A stretch of DNA of 64,000 bases from Quadrisphaera sp. DSM 44207 (GCF_900101335.1 NZ_FNKA01000002.1:744001-808000); one strand, 5' to 3'. Numbered from the stretch's first letter, positions 48,440-62,912 are shown. Numbers and translations are program-made. The notes: a model not told the origin generated them from the sequence alone.

Positions 48440-49675
48440 TCAGCCGCCGGCCAGGCCGGTGGACCAGCCCCGCACGACGGCGAGGGCGTCCTCCAGGGCC
48501 GCCGCGACGAGCGAGAGGGAGGCCTGCCCGACAGCGGTCGTGGCCAGGGCGGCGCCCAGGGCGAGCAGCCCGGCGACCGTCAGCGCGGCCAGCTGCAGGT
48601 TGGAGATGCGGGGGCGGTACAGGCGGGAGACGCCCTTGGCGTCGACGAGCTTGCTGCCCACGCGCAGCCGGGTCAGGAACGTGCTCGCCATGCCCGCGCG
48701 GCCCTTGTCGAGGAACTCCACGAGCGTCGCGTGCGTGCCCACGGCCACGATCACGCTGGCGCCCTCGTCGTCCGCCAGGAGCATCGCGACGTCCTCGCTG
48801 GTGCCGGTGGCCGGGAAGACCACGGGGTCGACGCCGAGGGCGAGCACGCGCTCGAGCCCGGGGGCGCGCCCGTCGCGGTAGGCGTGCACGACGACCTCCG
48901 CGCCGGAGGTCAGCGCCCGGTCGGAGACGGAGTCCATGTCGCCGACGACCATGTCCAGGCGGTGTCCCGCCTCCAGCACGGCGTCCGCCCCGCCGTCGAC
49001 GCCGATGACGACGGGGCGGTACTCGCGGATGTAGGAGCGCAGCGCCTCCAGGTCCTCCTTGTAGGAGTACCCGCGCACGACGATGAGGACCTGGCGGCCC
49101 TCGATGCGGGTGCGCACGTCGGGCACGCCGACGCCGTCCAGCAGCAGGGCCCGCTCGCGGCGCAGGTACTCCATGGTGTTGGCGGCGAAGGACTCCAGCT
49201 GCACGGACAGGCCCGCGCGCGCCTCCTCCGCCGCCTCGGCCACCGCCTGCGCGCTCAGCACGGTGCCCTCGGCGACGACCCGCTCGCCGCCCCGGCCGAG
49301 GGCGACCACGGCGCCGCCGTCCAGGCGCACCGCGGTGCCCTCGCGCAGCTCGCTCATCACGGCGGGCCCGGCGGCGTCGACCAGCGGGATGCCCGCCGAG
49401 ACGATGATCTCCGGGCCGAGGTTGGGGTAGCGCCCGGACGTGCTCGCCGCGGCGTTGACGACGGCGGCCGGCCGGCAGGCGACGAGGGCCTCCGCGGAGA
49501 CCCGGTCGATGTCCATGTGGTCGATGACGGCGATCTCGCCGGGCTGCAGCCGCTTGGTCAGGTCCTTGGTGCGCCGGTCGACCCGCACGGTGCCGGTGGC
49601 GCCCGGCCCGGGCTGGACCTCCCGGCGCCGGCCGCCCAGCCGCCACCGCCCCGCCGGTCCCGTCACCGGTGCCAC
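48440..49675 (-). CDS. steA: SteA, envelope protein with thiamine-pyrophosphokinase-like domain
   Basis: 411 residues. The N-terminal part RRTKDLTKRLQPGEIAVIDH and RYPNLGPEIIVSAGIPLVDA is diagnostic. The middle domain resembles thiamine pyrophosphokinase (VVIGVDGGADAVLEAG, VVGDMDSVSD). C-terminal membrane helices are LQLAALTVAGLLALGAALAT and the following segment. SteA with SteB regulates septal peptidoglycan cleavage in corynebacteria; the nucleotide site may be sensory. GTG 49675 lies 13 bases after the recN stop; GTG 49666 and ATG 49711 are alternatives. Confidence 0.9.
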   Translation of the reverse strand: MAPVTGPAGRWRLGGRRREVQPGPGATGTVRVDRRTKDLTKRLQPGEIAVIDHMDIDRVSAEALVACRPAAVVNAAASTSGRYPNLGPEIIVSAGIPLVDAAGPAVMSELREGTAVRLDGGAVVALGRGGERVVAEGTVLSAQAVAEAAEEARAGLSVQLESFAANTMEYLRRERALLLDGVGVPDVRTRIEGRQVLIVVRGYSYKEDLEALRSYIREYRPVVIGVDGGADAVLEAGHRLDMVVGDMDSVSDRALTSGAEVVVHAYRDGRAPGLERVLALGVDPVVFPATGTSEDVAMLLADDEGASVIVAVGTHATLVEFLDKGRAGMASTFLTRLRVGSKLVDAKGVSRLYRPRISNLQLAALTVAGLLALGAALATTAVGQASLSLVAAALEDALAVVRGWSTGLAGG

Positions 49676-49688
49676 CGCTCCACCACAG

Positions 49689-51455
49689 TCATCGCGGCTG
49701 CATGGTCGCACGTTCCGGGGCCGCCTCCGGGGAGGCGACCTCGGCGCGCGCGCCGAGCAGCAGCTCCTCCGCGTGGGCCCGCGCCGAGCCGGACTCCTCC
49801 TGGCCCGCCAGCATGCGGGCCAGCTCGGCGACCCGCTGGGCGTCGTCGAGCGCGCGCACGCCGCTGACCGTCACCTGCCCGTCGCTGGCCTTGGCCACCT
49901 GCAGGTGGTGGTCGGCGTACGCGGCCACCTGCGGCAGGTGGGTGACCACGAGCACCTGCCGCTCGCGGGCCAGGCGGGCCAGGCGGCGCCCGATGCCGAC
50001 GGCGGCGCGCCCGCCGACCCCGGCGTCCACCTCGTCGAAGACGAAGGTCGGCACCGGGTCCGTGCCGGCGAGGACGAGCTCGAGGGCGAGCATGACGCGG
50101 GAGAGCTCGCCGCCGGAGGCGCCGCGGGCCAGCGGCCGCGGCGCGGTGCCCGAGGACGGCGCCAGCAGCAGCACCACCTCGTCGGCGCCGGAGGGGCCGA
50201 GGTCCTCCACGGCCGGCCCGTCGGCCCCGCCGGCGGTGTCCACCTGCACGAGCAGCTGCGCGTGCGGCATCGCCAGGCCCGGCAGCTCGGCGGTGGCCGC
50301 CGCGCCCAGCTCGGCGGCGGCCGCGCGGCGGGCCGCGGACAGGGCGCCGGCCAGCTGCACCAGGCGCGCGGCCAGCTCGTCGCGCTCCGCCCGCAGCGCC
50401 TCGACGCGCTCGTCGTCGCCCTCCAGCTCCAGCAGCCGGGGGACCGCCGCCTCGGCCCAGGCCAGGACGGCGTCCACGTCGCCGCCGTGGGCCCGGGCCA
50501 GGGCGGCCAGCTCCGCGCGGCGCTCCTGGACCGCGCCCAGGCGCAGCGGGTCCCCCTCCACGGACTCGGCGTAGCCGGCCAGGTCGGCGGCGACGTCGGC
50601 GACGAGGTAGCCGACCTCGGCCAGGCGGTCCGCCAGGGCGCCGAGGGCCTCGTCGTGGGAGCGCACGTGCTCCAGCGCGCGGCGGGCGGCGTCCAGCACC
50701 GAGGTGGCGTCGACGGCCTCGGTGCCCGTGGCCGGCTCCCCCGCCAGCGCCTCGTGCGCGGAGGCGGCGGCGGCGCGCAGCTCCTCGGCGTGCTCGAGGC
50801 GCTGCGCCTCGGCGGCCAGCGCGCGGTCCTCGCCGGGCTGGGGCTCGGTGCGCTCGACCTCGGCCAGCCCCCGGCGCAGCAGCTCGGCCTCGGCGGCCCG
50901 CTCGCGGGCGGCCTGCGTGATCTCGGTGACCTCGCGCTGGACCAGCTGCCAGCGCCGCCACGCGGCGGTGTAGTCGCGGGTCGGGTCCGCCACGTCCGAG
51001 CCGGCGTAGCGGTCCAGCGCCTGGCGCTGGCGGGCCGGGGAGCGCAGCAGCACCTGCTCGGACTGGCCGTGCACGGCGACCAGGTCATCGGCCAGCTCGG
51101 ACAGCAGCCCCACGGGCACGGCGCGCCCGCCGACGTGGGTGCGCCCGCGCCCGCTGGCGGCCACGGTGCGGGCGACCAGCAGGTCCCCCTCGTCCAGCTC
51201 GGCGCCGGCCTCGGCGGCGCGGGCGGCCACCGGGCCGTCGACCGGCACGCTGAAGCGGCCCTCCACCACCGCCTGGTCGGCGCCCGTGCGCACCGCACCG
51301 GGGTCGGCGCGGCTGCCCAGCAGCAGGCCGAGCCCGGTGACGACCATGGTCTTGCCGGCGCCCGTCTCCCCCGTGATGACGGTCAGCCCCGGCCCGAGCT
51401 CGAGGGTGGCGTCCGTGATGACGCCCAGGGAGCGGATGCGCACCTCCTCCAGCAC
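49689..51455 (-). CDS. recN: DNA repair protein RecN
   Basis: 588 residues, SMC-like ATPase in double-strand-break repair. Walker A GETGAGKT is at residues 29-36. A long antiparallel coiled coil spans about 160-370. The signature motif is ARGASGGELSRVMLALELVL, Walker B is FVFDEVDAGVGG, and the H-loop is VVTHLPQVAAYADHHLQV. GTG 51455 begins three bases after the NAD kinase stop. The tlyA-nadK-recN order is conserved across Actinobacteria. Confidence 0.96.
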   Translation of the reverse strand: MLEEVRIRSLGVITDATLELGPGLTVITGETGAGKTMVVTGLGLLLGSRADPGAVRTGADQAVVEGRFSVPVDGPVAARAAEAGAELDEGDLLVARTVAASGRGRTHVGGRAVPVGLLSELADDLVAVHGQSEQVLLRSPARQRQALDRYAGSDVADPTRDYTAAWRRWQLVQREVTEITQAARERAAEAELLRRGLAEVERTEPQPGEDRALAAEAQRLEHAEELRAAAASAHEALAGEPATGTEAVDATSVLDAARRALEHVRSHDEALGALADRLAEVGYLVADVAADLAGYAESVEGDPLRLGAVQERRAELAALARAHGGDVDAVLAWAEAAVPRLLELEGDDERVEALRAERDELAARLVQLAGALSAARRAAAAELGAAATAELPGLAMPHAQLLVQVDTAGGADGPAVEDLGPSGADEVVLLLAPSSGTAPRPLARGASGGELSRVMLALELVLAGTDPVPTFVFDEVDAGVGGRAAVGIGRRLARLARERQVLVVTHLPQVAAYADHHLQVAKASDGQVTVSGVRALDDAQRVAELARMLAGQEESGSARAHAEELLLGARAEVASPEAAPERATMQPR

Positions 51456-51458
51456 GGC

Positions 51459-52379
51459 TCAGCCCGCCCCCGACAGGTGCGGGCGGCGCTCGTCCGGCCC
51501 GCGCCAGCCGCCCACCGCGAGGCGGAACTTGGCCACCAGCCGGTCCGTGAAGGGACCGGTGGCGATGCGCGCCAGGCGCACCGGAGCCTGCCCGCGGCGC
51601 ACCTCGATGCGCCCGCCGCGCGGCACCACGACGGCCCGGCGCCCGTCGCACCACATCACTCCGTCGGCGGCGTTGCGCTCGAGCACCTCCACCGCCATCA
51701 CCGACTCCGGGGAGACGACCAGCGGGCGCGCGAACAGGGCGTGCGCGGAGATGGGCACCATCACCAGCGCCTGCACCGCGGGCCAGACCACCGGCCCGCC
51801 GGCGGAGAAGGCATACGCGGTGGAGCCGGTGGGCGTGGCCACGACCACCCCGTCGCAGCCGTACGTGGACACCGGGCGGCCGTCGACCTCCGTGACGAGC
51901 TCGAGCATGCGCTCGCGGCTGCCCTTCTCGATGCTGACCTCGTTGAGCGCCCACGAGGAGGCCCGCACCCGCCCGTCCACGACGAGGTCGGCCCCGAGCG
52001 TCATCCGCTCCTCCACCTCGTAGTCGCGCTCGGCGACGTGGCGCACGGTGGACTCCAGGGCGTCCGGCTCGGTCTCCGCGAGGAAGCCGACGTGACCGAG
52101 GTTGACCCCCAGCAGCGGCACGTCGCTGCCGTGCACGAGCTCGGCCGCCCGCAGCACCGACCCGTCGCCGCCGAGGACGAGCACCAGCTCGAGGTCGTCG
52201 GTGGCGCCGTCGACGGGCACCCGCTCGACCAGGTCGCAGCCGGGGATGTCCTGCGCCTCCTCGTCGAGCAGCACGGGGTGCAGGCCGGCGTCGTCGAGCA
52301 GGCGGACCACCTGCTGGGCGGCCACGACGGCCTCCGCGCGCCCGGTGTGCGTGAGGACGAGGACCCGGCGGTCGCTCAC
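51459..52379 (-). CDS. nadK: NAD kinase
   Basis: 306 residues, makes NADP from NAD with ATP or polyphosphate. The GGDGSVLRAAEL motif (catalytic Asp), LGVNLGHVGFLAETEPDALE, the NEVSIEKGSRERMLEL segment and GVVVATPTGSTAYAFSAGGP are all family signatures. GTG 52379 overlaps the tlyA stop as GTGA. Confidence 0.96.
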   Translation of the reverse strand: MSDRRVLVLTHTGRAEAVVAAQQVVRLLDDAGLHPVLLDEEAQDIPGCDLVERVPVDGATDDLELVLVLGGDGSVLRAAELVHGSDVPLLGVNLGHVGFLAETEPDALESTVRHVAERDYEVEERMTLGADLVVDGRVRASSWALNEVSIEKGSRERMLELVTEVDGRPVSTYGCDGVVVATPTGSTAYAFSAGGPVVWPAVQALVMVPISAHALFARPLVVSPESVMAVEVLERNAADGVMWCDGRRAVVVPRGGRIEVRRGQAPVRLARIATGPFTDRLVAKFRLAVGGWRGPDERRPHLSGAG

Positions 52380-53233
52380 CGGCCGACCCCGCCGGTGCCG
52401 CCGGTGCCGCTGGTGCCGCCGGGACCGGTCGCGACGGCGTCGTCGACCAGGGCGGCCACCTCCTGAGCGGGGCGGGCCTCGCCCGCGCGCAGCCGCAGGA
52501 AGTACTCCACGTTGCCGCTCGGGCCCGGCAGGGGGCTGGCGGCGACCCCGTGGCAGCGCAGGCCCAGCTGACCGGCCGCCGCCGCGACGGTGCGCACGGC
52601 CTGCGCCCGCAGGGCGGGGTCGCGCACCACGCCGCCGCTGCCCAGGCGCTCGCGCCCGACCTCGAACTGGGGCTTGACCATCAGGAGCATGTCGGCCTCC
52701 GGGGCGCAGCAGCGCACGAGCGCGGGCAGGACGAGGACGAGGGAGATGAAGGACAGGTCCGCCACGGCCAGCTGCGGGGGCGGGGCCACCTGCTCGGGCC
52801 GCAGGTCGCGCACGTTGGTGCGGTCGAGGACCTGCACGCGCTCGTCCTGGCGCAGCGACCACACCAGCTGCCCGTAGCCGACGTCCACGGCCACCACCGA
52901 CGCCGCGCCGGCGCGCAGCAGGACGTCGGTGAACCCCCCGGTGGACGCGCCCGCGTCCAGGCACCGCCGGCCCTGCACCCGCACGTCGGGGAAGGCCGCC
53001 AGCGCCCCGAGCAGCTTGTGCGCCCCGCGGCTGGCCCACACCGGGCCGGCGTCGTCGGGGGCGACGACGATGGCGGCGCCGAGGTCGACCTGCGTGGCCG
53101 GCTTGGCGGCGGGCGCGCCCCCGACGCTGACCCGCCCGGCGGCCACGAGCTCCCCGGCGTGCTGGCGGGAGCGGGCCAGGCCACGCCGCACCAGCTCGGC
53201 GTCCAGCCGCTGGCGTCGCACGGCCACGCTCAC
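52376..53233 (-). CDS. tlyA: TlyA family rRNA (cytidine-2'-O)-methyltransferase
   Basis: 285 residues. An N-terminal S4 RNA-binding domain (RLDAELVRRGLARSRQHAGE) is followed by an FtsJ-like SAM domain: KPQFEVG, CLDAGASTGGFTDVLLRAGA, VAVDVGYGQLVWSLRQDERV and VADLSFISLVLVLPAL, with the K-D-K-type catalytic set. Mycobacterial TlyA 2'-O-methylates C1409 of 16S and C1920 of 23S rRNA, affecting capreomycin sensitivity. GTG 53233 overlaps the small upstream gene by GTGA. The C terminus ends in Gly/Thr repeats. Confidence 0.95.
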   Translation of the reverse strand: MSVAVRRQRLDAELVRRGLARSRQHAGELVAAGRVSVGGAPAAKPATQVDLGAAIVVAPDDAGPVWASRGAHKLLGALAAFPDVRVQGRRCLDAGASTGGFTDVLLRAGAASVVAVDVGYGQLVWSLRQDERVQVLDRTNVRDLRPEQVAPPPQLAVADLSFISLVLVLPALVRCCAPEADMLLMVKPQFEVGRERLGSGGVVRDPALRAQAVRTVAAAAGQLGLRCHGVAASPLPGPSGNVEYFLRLRAGEARPAQEVAALVDDAVATGPGGTSGTGGTGGVGR

Positions 53234-53442
53234 CCCGCGGTCGCCGTCAGACGGCGCTGCAGCGCGTCGTGCACCGCGGCGAGGACCTCCGCGTCGCGGC
53301 GGCCGGCGGCCGCGTCACCGGCACCGTCGCCGGTCCCGTCGGGCTCGGTGACCAGGGCGCGCAGCAGGGCCATCGCCTCGTCCACGGCGGCGTCGCCCGT
53401 CACGGGGACGCGCACCGCCTCGCCCAGCCCCTCCCAGGACAT
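53230..53442 (-). CDS. Small conserved protein between HAD phosphatase and tlyA (Rv1693-like position)
   Basis: 70 residues, acidic and Ala-rich: MSWEGLGEAVRVPVTGDAAV, then DEAMALLRALVTEPDGTGDG. ATG 53442 has an excellent GGAAGGAGG site. Mycobacteria carry a similarly small gene (Rv1693) at the same place. The function is unknown. The stop overlaps the tlyA start, so it is translated with tlyA. Confidence 0.8.
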   Translation of the reverse strand: MSWEGLGEAVRVPVTGDAAVDEAMALLRALVTEPDGTGDGAGDAAAGRRDAEVLAAVHDALQRRLTATAG

Positions 53443-53516
53443 CGCGCCTCCTTCCGCTGCCAGCCCCGCCCACGCTACCGGGCGCGCGCGGTGCTCCCGC
53501 GCCGCCGCAGGGCCGC

Positions 53517-54623
53517 TCAGCCGCGGGCGGTGCAGCGCGCCCGCAGCAGCTCCAGCGCGCGCACCAGCGCGCCGTCGACGTGCAGGGCCGCGACGCCGTT
53601 CCCCGGGGCTGCGGCGCCGTCCGCCGGGGCTGCGGCGTCCCGGCCCTCGGCGTCCCGGACGGCGGCGCAGGCCGCCCGCAGCAGGGCGAGCAGGTCCTCC
53701 GTCGACGCCGGGCCTCGCGGGGCCGCGGAGTCGTCCAGCGAGGCGGTGACGACCCGGTCGGCGACGCGCGCGACGGCCGGGCCGCAGCGCCACCAGTCCC
53801 CCTCCCGCTCGGCGCGGGCGGGCGGCTGCAGGAGCGCGCCGAGGTCCGCGCCGACGTGCTCGGGGCGCTGGTGCGCCGGCGCCAGCAGCGCCTCCAGCGG
53901 CGTGGACACCCCGGTGAGCACCAGCAGGGACGCCATCCCGGCGCGGTGCGCCCCGGCGACGTCCGTGTCCAGGCGGTCGCCCACCACCAGCGGCGCGGCC
54001 GCCGCGGCGCGGCGCGCCGCGGAGGCGAACAGCCCCGGCTCGGGCTTGCCGGCGACCAGCGGGTCGACGTCCACCGCGTTGCGGACGGCGCCGACCAGGG
54101 ACCCGTTCCCCGGAGCCGGGCCGCGCTCGGTCGGCAGGGTCGGGTCGGTGTTCGTGGCCACCCACAGCGCACCGGCGCGCACCGCGACGGCGGCGTCGGC
54201 GAGGTCGGTCCACCCCACCTGGCGGCCGAAGCCCTGCACCACGGCGTCCGGGCGCTCCTCCGGCGCACCGACCGGCACCAGGCCCGCCTCCAGCAGCGCC
54301 GCCCGCACCCCCGGGCCCCCGACGGGCAGCACCCGCGCGCCAGACCCGAGCCGCTCGCGCACCAGCAGCGCCGCCGCCTGAGAGGACGTGGTCACCTGCT
54401 CCGGCTGCACCGGGACGCCGAGGGAGCCCAGGTGCGCCGCCACCTCCTGCGGGGTGCGGGAGGCGTTGTTCGTGGCGTACCCGGTGACCGCCCCGTCCCG
54501 GGTGACGGCCGCGAGGGCCTGCACGGCTCCCGGAACGGCGTGGGGGCCGACGTAGACGACCCCGTCGAGGTCGAGGAGGAGCAGGTCGTGATCGGCGTGC
54601 AGCGCGCGCTGCGCGTCAGTCAC
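53517..54623 (-). CDS. HAD-superfamily phosphatase (Rv1692 / NagD-like)
   Basis: 368 residues. Motif I LLLLDLDGVVYVGPHAVPGA (D18, D20), motif II YATNNASRTPQEVAAHL, the motif III lysine in GKPEPGLF, and motif IV VVGDRLDTDVAGAHRAGMAS; the cap domain is of the C2 type. Rv1692 of M. tuberculosis is a glycerol-3-phosphate phosphatase that recycles lipid breakdown products; the same activity is likely. The C-terminal 100 residues are a variable extension. GTG 54623 overlaps the upstream stop by 8 bases. Confidence 0.92.
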   Translation of the reverse strand: MTDAQRALHADHDLLLLDLDGVVYVGPHAVPGAVQALAAVTRDGAVTGYATNNASRTPQEVAAHLGSLGVPVQPEQVTTSSQAAALLVRERLGSGARVLPVGGPGVRAALLEAGLVPVGAPEERPDAVVQGFGRQVGWTDLADAAVAVRAGALWVATNTDPTLPTERGPAPGNGSLVGAVRNAVDVDPLVAGKPEPGLFASAARRAAAAAPLVVGDRLDTDVAGAHRAGMASLLVLTGVSTPLEALLAPAHQRPEHVGADLGALLQPPARAEREGDWWRCGPAVARVADRVVTASLDDSAAPRGPASTEDLLALLRAACAAVRDAEGRDAAAPADGAAAPGNGVAALHVDGALVRALELLRARCTARG

Positions 54624-55041
54624 GCCCCGCCTCCCGGCGGGCCCGCAGCGTCGCCCGCGCCTGGCGCAGCCGCTCGCCGTAGTCCTGCCGGTCGGGCCGC
54701 ATGGCCGTGGCGAGGGCCAGGTGCTCCACGGCCTCCCTGAACCGGCCCAGGCGGGTCAGGGCGACGCCGAGGCCGAAGTGGGCGTAGTCGGCGTCCGGGG
54801 AGGCGCGCACCACGCGCCCGAAGGCGTCGGCCGCCTCCTGGGCCCGGCCGGCCTGGTACTGGGCGCGCCCCAGGGCCTCCAGCACGCTGGCGGAGTCCGG
54901 CTGCTCCCGCGCGGCGCGGTCCAGCAGGACGGCGGCCGCCGCCGCGTCACCCCGCTCGAGCAGGGACAGGCCGCGGCGCAACCACTCGTAGGCGTCGCCG
55001 CCGGGTGCTCCCCCGGCCGCCCCCGCGGTCGGCTCCGTCAT
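54616..55041 (-). CDS. TPR-repeat protein (small)
   Basis: 141 residues with three tetratricopeptide repeats: YEWLRRGLSLLERGDAAAAA, VLEALGRAQYQAGRAQEAAD and YAHFGLGVALTRLGRFREAV. It is a cytosolic scaffold of unknown partner. ATG 55041. It lies between a large TPR protein and the HAD phosphatase and is probably co-transcribed with both. Confidence 0.88.
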   Translation of the reverse strand: MTEPTAGAAGGAPGGDAYEWLRRGLSLLERGDAAAAAVLLDRAAREQPDSASVLEALGRAQYQAGRAQEAADAFGRVVRASPDADYAHFGLGVALTRLGRFREAVEHLALATAMRPDRQDYGERLRQARATLRARREAGRD

Positions 55042-55105
55042 GGCACGACGGTACGGCGTGGTCGGCCGCGACCGGAGACCGGTGCCGCACCGCGCACCGC
55101 CGCGG

Positions 55106-56626
55106 TCACGCGCGGGGACGCCCGGCGTCCTCGGCGGCGTCCTCGGCGGCGTCCTCGAGCAGGTCGTAGACGACGACCTCCTCCGCGGGCGCCGCGAGCA
55201 CCCCGCGAGCGGTGCCGCTCGGGTCGGTGCGCGCGGCCCGCTCGCGCCACGCGCGCGCCTCCTCACCGCGGCCCGCGGCCTCCAGGGTGTCGGCGTAGGA
55301 CGCCATGAGGCGCGCGTGCCACGGCTCCGGACGGCGCGGGGTCAGGTGAGGACCCTGCAGCGTCACCACGGCGGCCTCCGGCTGGCCCATGTCGAGGCGG
55401 GCGCCGGCGGCCACGATCCGCATCTCCGCCTGCCCCTGAGGGTCCAGCCGCGCGACCTCCGGGGAGGCGGCGAGCGCGAGCGCCCGCTCGGGGCGACCCA
55501 GGCCCCGCTCCGCGTCGGCCATCACGGGCAGGTGGACGTCCGAGCCGGTCAGGCGCCGGGCGGCGCGCAGCTCCCGCAGCGCCTCGTCATACCGGCCGGC
55601 CGCGTACGCGGCCAGCCCGGCCGCCTCGCGCACCGACCCGATCCGCCCGGCCCGGCGCTGCGCCGCCATGGCGTGCGCGTACGCGGTCTCCGGGTCCTCC
55701 TCGAGCAGCCGTCCCGCCGCGACGAGGTGGCGCGCTACGGCCACGGCGTTGTCGCGCGAGAGCGTGGTCAGGTCGCTGCGCACGTCCTGGTCCAGCTCGG
55801 CTCCGGTCACCTCGTCCGGCAGCGGCGGCTCCTCCCGGCGGCTGCCGGCGACCCCGCCCGGCGCCCGGCGCGCGGAGCCCGTCGCGGCGCGGCCCGCGGG
55901 CCCGCGGCCGGCGCCGGTGCGCTCCGACGGCGACCGGTCGACGGGCCTGCGATCGGACCGTGCGCGGTCCCCGGCGCTGGGCGACGACGCGCGCCGCCCC
56001 TCCTCCCCGGCGGCCCGCCCGCTGTTCCGGTTCCCGGTACCGCCTCCTCCGCCCCACCGCGGTGCACGGACCCCGTTCCCGGCGTCCTGCCGGTCCCCCC
56101 ACCGCGGCCGGCGGTCCTCCGCCGCTCCCGGCGGGCGAGCGTCCGGGCGCCGGTCCCGAGCCCCGTCCCGGGTCCCGTCCCGACCGGCGATCCGGCCCGC
56201 GCCGCGGTCACCTGCCGTGCCGGAGCGCGCCCGGGGCGCACCGCGCCCGGCAGGGCTACCGCCCGCGTCGCCGGGGGCGTCGGAGCGCCCACCAGCGCCC
56301 CAGGGACGCGGTGGTCTCCCGCTGCTGCCCCCTCGCGGCGCGGGGGCTCCTCGTCGGTCACCGGGACCATCCGCGCGCGGACCTCCGGGGCGCTGGTCCC
56401 CGCGCGCTTGCGGCGCCCGGTCCGGGCGGCGGTCCCCCGAGGACCCGGGCTGGGGGCGCCCACGACCAGCGCCCCCGGCGGACCCGGCACCCGGACGACC
56501 AGGTCCGCGTCTCGCTCCTCCGGCTGCGCTCCTCGGGACTCCCGCCCCGGGATCGCGCTGGCTCCCCGTGGACGCCTGGCGGGCTCGACGCTGCTGGTCG
56601 CGCGGATCGTCCCGTTCGTCTCTCAT
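55106..56626 (-). CDS. TPR-repeat protein with a long Arg/Gly-rich disordered N terminus
   Basis: 506 residues. The first 260 or so are Arg/Gly/Pro/Ser-rich without predicted structure (many RGG- and RPG-like elements). A compact helical TPR-like domain follows, as in Rv1691: TTLSRDNAVAVARHLVAAGR, YAHAMAAQRRAGRIGSVREA and YDEALRELRAARRLTGSDVH. The tail ends in a DAAEDAAEDA repeat. ATG 56626 has a GGAGGACG site. It is the first gene of the 16-gene operon. The basic N terminus suggests RNA binding (inference). Confidence 0.85.
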   Translation of the reverse strand: MRDERDDPRDQQRRARQASTGSQRDPGAGVPRSAAGGARRGPGRPGAGSAGGAGRGRPQPGSSGDRRPDRAPQARGDQRPGGPRADGPGDRRGAPAPRGGSSGRPPRPWGAGGRSDAPGDAGGSPAGRGAPRARSGTAGDRGAGRIAGRDGTRDGARDRRPDARPPGAAEDRRPRWGDRQDAGNGVRAPRWGGGGGTGNRNSGRAAGEEGRRASSPSAGDRARSDRRPVDRSPSERTGAGRGPAGRAATGSARRAPGGVAGSRREEPPLPDEVTGAELDQDVRSDLTTLSRDNAVAVARHLVAAGRLLEEDPETAYAHAMAAQRRAGRIGSVREAAGLAAYAAGRYDEALRELRAARRLTGSDVHLPVMADAERGLGRPERALALAASPEVARLDPQGQAEMRIVAAGARLDMGQPEAAVVTLQGPHLTPRRPEPWHARLMASYADTLEAAGRGEEARAWRERAARTDPSGTARGVLAAPAEEVVVYDLLEDAAEDAAEDAGRPRA

Positions 56627-56730
56627 GGTCGTCCTCCGCGGGACTGCTGCCGCTGGCTGGGTGCTGGCCGGGTGCTGGCCGGGTGTGGGGGCGGTGGGGT
56701 GGTGGGGGTATGGGTGTGGGCCACCCCCGG

Positions 56731-56758
56731 CCCCTCACCACTCTTCAGCGGTGAGGGG
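56731..56758 (-). terminator. rRNA operon terminator
   Basis: Hairpin CCCCTCACC / GGTGAGGGG (9 bp) with a 10-base loop, about 30 bases after the 3' end of 5S rRNA. A weaker G/C hairpin follows at about 56703-56728. Both lie before the divergent-free start region of the TPR gene. Confidence 0.75.
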
Positions 56759-56786
56759 ACCAGGAATGGCCCACATCCTAGATCGG

Positions 56787-56903
56787 GTCCGGCGGTGACC
56801 TACTCTCCCACGCAGCTTCCCACGCAGTACCATCGGCGCTGGTGGGCTTAGCTTCCGGGTTCGGAATGGGACCGGGCGTTTCCCCACCGCTATGACCGCC
56901 GAA
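56787..56903 (-). rRNA. 5S ribosomal RNA
   Basis: About 117 bases. Read on the minus strand it begins near TTTCGGCGGTCATAGCGGTG, contains the conserved CCCATTCCGAACCCGGAAG, and ends GAGAGTAGGTCACCGCCG, pairing with the 5' end. The ends are estimated to within a few bases. Confidence 0.93.
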
Positions 56904-57032
56904 ACACTCTCGAGTTGAACCGGACACCCCACCCACCACCACTCACCCGGTGACAGGCTGGTGACAGACGAGGGCCGACCGTTCCTCGGGAACCGCACAG
57001 TGGACGCGACACACCCGTTCCGCACGCAGTGT

Positions 57033-62164
<5,132 letters not shown>

Positions 62165-62450
62165 GTCCGCACCAGCCCCCGCACGACACGGAGACCGGAC
62201 ACTGGAACCAGCCCACCGAAGCGGACCAGAGATCGATCTGGCCTGAAAACACGCCCCTCCGACCCACCCGGGCCGAAGAGACCTGATCCATGCCACACAA
62301 AGTCCCGACACTCCCCACCCAGCCCCATCCAGGGAACCGAGCACCAAAGCACCGACACCCATGGCATCGACATGTGACACGCTGTTGAGTTCTCAAGGAA
62401 CAGACGCACACCGACCACGGCCTCCCAGCCGATCGCGGGGCAACTTCCCT
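62165..62450 (-). other. rRNA operon leader
   Basis: About 290 bases between the promoter and the 16S 5' end. At 62379-62404 (minus) the element GTTCCTTGAGAACTCAACAG closely matches the one in the 16S-23S spacer and resembles actinobacterial boxA-type antitermination sequences. The rest is AT-poor leader probably paired for RNase III processing; no gene is seen. Confidence 0.6.
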
Positions 62451-62479
62451 AGCGTAACCGAGTCGTCCGGCTCCGTCAA
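62451..62479 (-). promoter_or_regulatory. Sigma-70-type promoter of the rRNA operon
   Basis: -35 TTGACG (62474-62479) and -10 TACGCT (62451-62456) on the minus strand with an ideal 17-base spacer. This is the best complete -35/-10 promoter in the window. The predicted start is near 62444. Confidence 0.85.
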
Positions 62480-62912
62480 CGACTTGCGCCGTTCCGGTCC
62501 CCGACTCGGTAGGACCAACAGTACCGCACCGCGGGAGCCGTCCTCGACGAGGTCGAGGTCCTCGGCCTTCCAGAACCGTCCGGGGCTGCTGCCCGACGGC
62601 AGCGGCCCCGGCGGCTGTGCTGAGCACTGCCGACGGGGTGTTCAGCGCCGCGGCCCTCGCCGTTGTTCCCGCGCTCGACGTGCTGACGTGCGGTCCCAGC
62701 TCAGCCAGGCCGCCCGCACCGCCGTGCCCGCGAGGCCACCGACCCCGAGCGCGCCGCCGGCGCCCGACCGCCGCGGCGGCCGGCGTCCCGGCCGAGCACC
62801 AGCACCCGTGCGGCGATCGTGGCGCGGGCGGGACGGCTGTGCCAGCACCTGGGCGCGACCGTCACCCGTGCGGCGCGGCGACCCGGCCAGCGGTGAGCGG
62901 TCCGCAGCCGGC
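62480..62912. other. Gap without a convincing gene between the rRNA promoter and the toxin gene
   Basis: 433 bases. Open frames exist on both strands (for example plus 62617-62928 and minus 62642-62848), but their translations are Arg/Pro/Ala-rich with no domain, which is typical of non-coding GC-rich DNA. An inverted repeat around TCCTCGACGAGGTCGAGG lies near 62540-62560, upstream of the rRNA promoter. Additional rRNA promoters could lie here, but none is clear. Confidence 0.5.
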
